Of a DNA stretch of 64,000 nt, positions 60,529-64,000 are shown piece after piece. The notes below the pieces were generated by a model. It ran no database searches. It saw only the letters and a list, made by a program, of their open reading frames with translations, and was not told the origin of the DNA. Position 1 is the stretch's first letter. Each line of letters opens with the position of its first letter. The DNA comes from an uncultured Kordia sp. (GTDB taxonomy: Bacteria; Bacteroidota; Bacteroidia; Flavobacteriales; Flavobacteriaceae), in assembly GCF_947496985.1 (NCBI RefSeq), contig NZ_CANMEZ010000015.1:1-64000 (forward strand), in the 5' to 3' direction. Made by a program: the position numbers and the translations under genes.

Positions 60529-61890
60529 TTATGCAATTTCATATACGATAGCTTCAATAGCACCAGTTGCGGAGTTGATAACACCAACATCCGTGACTAC
60601 TTCAGACAGTCGAACCCAAACACCACCATACATACCATTAAAACCAAACATTCCCCATATGAGTTTATGTGGCGTCCATTCATTGTTTCTGTTAGGTGCT
60701 AAATAATGTTTTGAATCACAGAATTCTTGTAGAATAAATTTTCCTGAATCTAAGGTTTTAGCAACTACTGCTTCCCATTCGTCTTGGGTTAAAAATTTCC
60801 CTGCCGAAACATCTATACCTTTCAGCCCTTTAAACGGTTTAATTACAAAATTATCTTTGTGTTTTATTAAGTCAGTTACTGCCCTATTTTCTCCTTTGTA
60901 ATTCACTATTTTACTTGTGAATTCAACCGTCCATGGCATCGATCTTTTAAGTAATTTGTTGTCTTCCTCGCTAAACTTACCTTCTTCTGCCAAGAATCGT
61001 AATAGAGCTAAATTTCTTTTATCTGCATGAAGATTTGTAATTAAGTTATCTGGAAAGTATGTTGTTCCCAACAAAAATGCTCTAAATACAATTGGTGGAA
61101 TATCCTTTTCATTCATATCTAAGATTCCATGAATACGAATTGAATTAAAACATAAATTCTTACCATCTAAATACAAGTCTTCAATATCACTTGTGTATAC
61201 ATTAATTTTGAAATCTCTATCCTTATGAACTTGATCAATCAGATCTTGAAAAAAGTTTACAGTATCTTCTGGCAACATGTTATCGCCTTCAATCAACGAT
61301 AAGAAAAGGTTAATTTCTTTATCAATATCACTAACACTTCTTAAGATTTCATTCGTGATAAACTCTACATAATGCACTTGTGTATTACTTGAAAAGTATT
61401 TTTCTTTTGTAGTACTGTTATGTAAAGGCCCATGATAACTGCGTATTTCCTCTTCAAAACTTTGTACTTGCCAACCTCCAATAGAAGACCCCATATTGGC
61501 TTCTAATACTTTGAAACCATCATCTGAATAGCTAACGTCTAAACGAGCAGAAGCTACCATCTGCTTTTCTTGACACATCATGGTAAACTCAGCAATTGTA
61601 GTGTTTCCTTCTAAATAAAAGTCTGCAATTTTTTGAATGTCATTATCAAAATATAATTCAGGTATTTGTGCTATTAATTTTGGAATTCGCATACTGAGTT
61701 GCCGTATTTCGTTTGCCATTTCCTTGTTTACTAGCACAGGCCAAGAACTCACAGGGTAATGATATTTCTTGAAAATATAGGGAACATTAGCTGTTTCGCA
61801 TTTTACCAACGAAGTTAATTCAGGCTTCTGTGTGGCAATAAATTCATCATGTTTGTGAGATAGAATAGAATCCATATGAATTGATTTCAT
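60529..61890 (-). CDS. ATP-grasp-like ligase of the NRPS operon, paralog 2
   Basis: The 453-residue protein is close to the one at 61980. Shared signatures are FTMMCQEKQ, LEANMGSSIGGWQVQSFE, FVIKPFKGLKGIDVSAGKF, QEFCDSKHYLAPNRNNEWTPHK and GVINSATGAIEAIVYE. The FVIKP-glycine loop and the final acidic motif match the circularly permuted ATP-grasp pattern. Two in-frame starts exist (61890 and 61875); the second matches the start of the paralog at 63326, whose upstream codons lack the first ATG. The gene lies 35 bases before the peptidase gene. Confidence 0.6.
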   Translation of the reverse strand: MKSIHMDSILSHKHDEFIATQKPELTSLVKCETANVPYIFKKYHYPVSSWPVLVNKEMANEIRQLSMRIPKLIAQIPELYFDNDIQKIADFYLEGNTTIAEFTMMCQEKQMVASARLDVSYSDDGFKVLEANMGSSIGGWQVQSFEEEIRSYHGPLHNSTTKEKYFSSNTQVHYVEFITNEILRSVSDIDKEINLFLSLIEGDNMLPEDTVNFFQDLIDQVHKDRDFKINVYTSDIEDLYLDGKNLCFNSIRIHGILDMNEKDIPPIVFRAFLLGTTYFPDNLITNLHADKRNLALLRFLAEEGKFSEEDNKLLKRSMPWTVEFTSKIVNYKGENRAVTDLIKHKDNFVIKPFKGLKGIDVSAGKFLTQDEWEAVVAKTLDSGKFILQEFCDSKHYLAPNRNNEWTPHKLIWGMFGFNGMYGGVWVRLSEVVTDVGVINSATGAIEAIVYEIA

Positions 61891-61979
61891 ATTAGTTAAG
61901 TATATTTTGTTCAGTTATTGTATTAATTCTTGCTACTTTTTTAGTGTAGTCTTCGTTTGTTTTAATTGTAAAAAATGCA

Positions 61980-63326
61980 TTATAAGACTTCGTAAACAAT
62001 AGTTTCTATAGCACCAGTTGCTGCATTGATAACGCCTCTATTGCTTGTCACTTCAGACATTCGCACGAAAGTGCCTGCATACTTAGTTCCAAAACCAAAT
62101 GTTCCCCAAATTATTTTATGTGGTGTCCACTCGTTATTTTTATTAGGCGCTAGGTATTGTTTGGAATCACAAAATTCTTGTAAAATGAATTTTCCTGAGT
62201 TTACGTTTTTTTTAACGATCGCTTCCCATTGTGTTTGTGTTAAAAATTTTCCAACGAAGACTTCTTTTCCTTGGAATCCACGAAATGGCTTGATCACAAA
62301 CTTGTCTTTTTCTTTAATTAACTCTGTAATTGCTATTTTTTCTTCTTTATAATTGACTTCTTTACTTTGCAACTCAACTGTCCATGGCATACAGTTTTTC
62401 AATAATCTGTTATCAGTAGCAGTAAACTTTCCTGCTTCTGCTAATAGTCTTAGTAATGCTAAGTTTCGCTTATCGGAATGCATATTTGTTGCCAAGTTAT
62501 CTGGAAAATAGGTAGTTCCTAAAAGAAAAGCTCTTGTTACAATTGATGGAATTTCTTTTATATCCATATCTAACAATCCGTGAATGCGTACTGAATTGAA
62601 ATGAAGATTTTTTCCTTCTAGATATAATTTAGTGACATCTCCTGTAAATATTTTTATTTTATATTCTTTTTCTTCATTAACAACATCAATCAAGTTTTGG
62701 AAAAACGCAACAGTATCAATAGGTGCTATAGCTTCTTCATCATCTAGCGATATAAATATGTTTATTTCTTTATCTATATCATAAACATTATTTAGTATTT
62801 CATTTATGATGAATTTTATATAATTGACTTGCGTATTTCTTGATATAAATTTTTCTTTTTTAATATCACTTTTCAAAAGTGGATGATAACTTCTAATTTC
62901 TTTCTCAAAACTTTGCAACTGCCAACCGCCAATAGAAGAACAAATGTTTGCTTCTAATACTTTTAAACCTTTATTAGTGTTCACAATATCTAATCTGCAA
63001 GAAGCCAAGACTTGCTTTTCCTGACACATCATAGTGAATTCTGCAAGCGTTTTGTTTCCGTTTACATAGAAATCGGCAATTCTTTGAATGTCATTGTTAA
63101 AATATAACTCAGGAATTTTTGCGATTAATTTCGGTATTCGAACACTTAATAGCTTTATTTCTTTAACTATTTCTTTTTCTATAAGTACTGGCCAACTACT
63201 TATTGGATAGTGAAATTGTTTTAATATTTTTGGGACGGCTGCTTTTTCAATTGCTACTAATGATGGAAATTCATGATTTTTTTGTGCAATAAACTCATTG
63301 TATTTGGAAGATAAGATAGTATCCAT
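61980..63326 (-). CDS. ATP-grasp-like ligase of the NRPS operon, paralog 1
   Basis: The 448-residue protein is the first of the three paralogs after the NRPS gene. It carries FTMMCQEKQ, LEANICSSIGGWQLQSFE (Cys replaces the Met-Gly seen in the others), FVIKPFRGFQGKEVFVGKF, QEFCDSKQYLAPNKNNEWTPHK and GVINAATGAIETIVYE. The pattern suggests an ATP-grasp ligase. It lies 78 bases after the NRPS stop. The change from MGSS to ICSS is in a motif otherwise constant among the three and may alter substrate or activity. Confidence 0.6.
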   Translation of the reverse strand: MDTILSSKYNEFIAQKNHEFPSLVAIEKAAVPKILKQFHYPISSWPVLIEKEIVKEIKLLSVRIPKLIAKIPELYFNNDIQRIADFYVNGNKTLAEFTMMCQEKQVLASCRLDIVNTNKGLKVLEANICSSIGGWQLQSFEKEIRSYHPLLKSDIKKEKFISRNTQVNYIKFIINEILNNVYDIDKEINIFISLDDEEAIAPIDTVAFFQNLIDVVNEEKEYKIKIFTGDVTKLYLEGKNLHFNSVRIHGLLDMDIKEIPSIVTRAFLLGTTYFPDNLATNMHSDKRNLALLRLLAEAGKFTATDNRLLKNCMPWTVELQSKEVNYKEEKIAITELIKEKDKFVIKPFRGFQGKEVFVGKFLTQTQWEAIVKKNVNSGKFILQEFCDSKQYLAPNKNNEWTPHKIIWGTFGFGTKYAGTFVRMSEVTSNRGVINAATGAIETIVYEVL

Positions 63327-63404
63327 ATGAATTGATTTTATAGTATGTATGGTAGGTTTTCATGATTTTTGCACAGTAGCATTTATCTTATATATTTCTT
63401 CGCT

Positions 63405-64000
63405 TTAAAAGTTAAAATCAATATCTAAGGTGTCTTCCGCTTCAAATGGTAATGCTATTTCAATTTTTGAAAGTTGCTGTTTCGGAGATTTAATTAATTC
63501 TTCTATGAGTTTTTGATATTTAGCCCAAATCCATTCAATTGTGTCTTTATTATATTTTGTTCTATCATATGAAAGATGCAGTTTTAATTCGTTTGCTACG
63601 ATAGCAAAGTTGAACAACAACGGCAATCTACTGTAGTTTACATCTATTGGATATGGAGTAAGTTTGATATTATTTATCATAATTGTTTCCATATGAGAGA
63701 AATCTGTATTTTGAAACGCTATTAATACATCAAAATTTATGTTTGTTTGTTGTACACTTGCGTTATCTAGATGTGCATCAATTTTCAAAATATTTGTTTG
63801 AACTAAATCAATGATTTTTTCAAAAGAATCAATAGTCTTAAGTTGTAAACGCAATGGCAATGTTTTTACGAACATTCCAATAATACTGTTCATTTCAGAG
63901 CGATTTCTTCCTAAATTTACAGTTCCGATACTAATATCTGTATGATGATTTAACTTGAAGATTAAAACCTGTAATGCTGCCACTAAAAAGTTATGCATTG
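63405..64000 (-). CDS. Nonribosomal peptide synthetase, C-terminal condensation-type domain (partial)
   Basis: Only the last 198 codons or so are in the window; the frame is open to the window end and the Met at 63998 is internal. The sequence matches the C-terminal half of a condensation or epimerisation-type domain: HNFLVAALQVLIFKL, ISIGTVNLGRNRSEM, GMFVKTLPLRL and LSYDRTKYN. The protein ends 20 or so residues after the domain, without a thioesterase, reductase or carrier domain. The product must therefore be released in another way, perhaps by the ATP-grasp-like enzymes encoded next. Confidence 0.85.
   Translation of the reverse strand, partial: MHNFLVAALQVLIFKLNHHTDISIGTVNLGRNRSEMNSIIGMFVKTLPLRLQLKTIDSFEKIIDLVQTNILKIDAHLDNASVQQTNINFDVLIAFQNTDFSHMETIMINNIKLTPYPIDVNYSRLPLLFNFAIVANELKLHLSYDRTKYNKDTIEWIWAKYQKLIEELIKSPKQQLSKIEIALPFEAEDTLDIDFNF

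Noticed and set aside
1-64000. tRNA, rRNA, insertion sequences, prophage
   Set aside because: No cloverleaf-like segment, rRNA sequence, transposase or phage protein was seen; this was by eye, and a tRNAscan/Infernal run would settle it.

Overview
The window looks like the chromosome of a flavobacterium (Bacteroidota, Flavobacteriaceae), probably Kordia or a close relative. The reasons are an AT-rich base composition, TAnnTTTG-type promoter elements in place of E. coli-type boxes, few Shine-Dalgarno sequences, bacillithiol synthesis, TPR-AraC regulators, an Nramp-linked 5-oxoprolinase operon and many class I lanthipeptide-type leaders. No rRNA, tRNA, CRISPR array, insertion sequence or phage gene was found.

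Layout. 0-5.3 kb: msrB between dispersed repeats, a 47-bp tandem repeat that runs into the bshA stop codon, then a GH3/serine-hydrolase fusion gene. 5.5-14.7 kb: first RiPP (ribosomally made peptide) zone, with seven double-glycine precursor genes, a TPR-AraC regulator, an orphan histidine kinase, a nucleotidyltransferase and a LanC cyclase. 14.9-23.9 kb: a housekeeping envelope block (amidase, MlaD, two Fe-S proteins and two small conserved proteins), divergent from lptD and ridA. 24-34.9 kb: another precursor, a SulP transporter, a decayed small gene, a lipoprotein, a penicillin acylase, an aldehyde dehydrogenase and a second TPR-AraC regulator. 35.0-36.9 kb: a head-to-tail array of six small precursor genes, most followed by their own terminator. 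37-46.6 kb: nitroreductase, an Ntn hydrolase, a five-gene two-component operon with a split sensor, and a 5-oxoprolinase (pxp) operon with an Nramp-like transporter and a DUF2891 protein. 46.7-51.5 kb: third RiPP zone, with five precursors around a membrane LytTR regulator and a third TPR-AraC regulator. 51.6-57 kb: a lipase with a partner protein, and a TPR-kinase/LytTR pair. 57.2-64 kb: the 3' part of an NRPS operon, in which an NRPS ending in a condensation domain is followed by three paralogous ATP-grasp-like proteins and a membrane-anchored peptidase.

The main theme is RiPPs. I count 19 apparently intact double-glycine precursor genes, many of them under 70 codons, of two leader types: the MKKK...L.L.K..(I/V)S.L...GG type and the ComC-like ...K.EQ..INGG type. 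Only one maturation gene (LanC) is present, with no LanB, so dehydration and export must be supplied from elsewhere. All three TPR-TM-AraC regulators lie beside precursor genes, as do a membrane LytTR protein and an orphan kinase. This suggests a peptide-signalling or self-sensing network; that is inference, not shown by the sequence.
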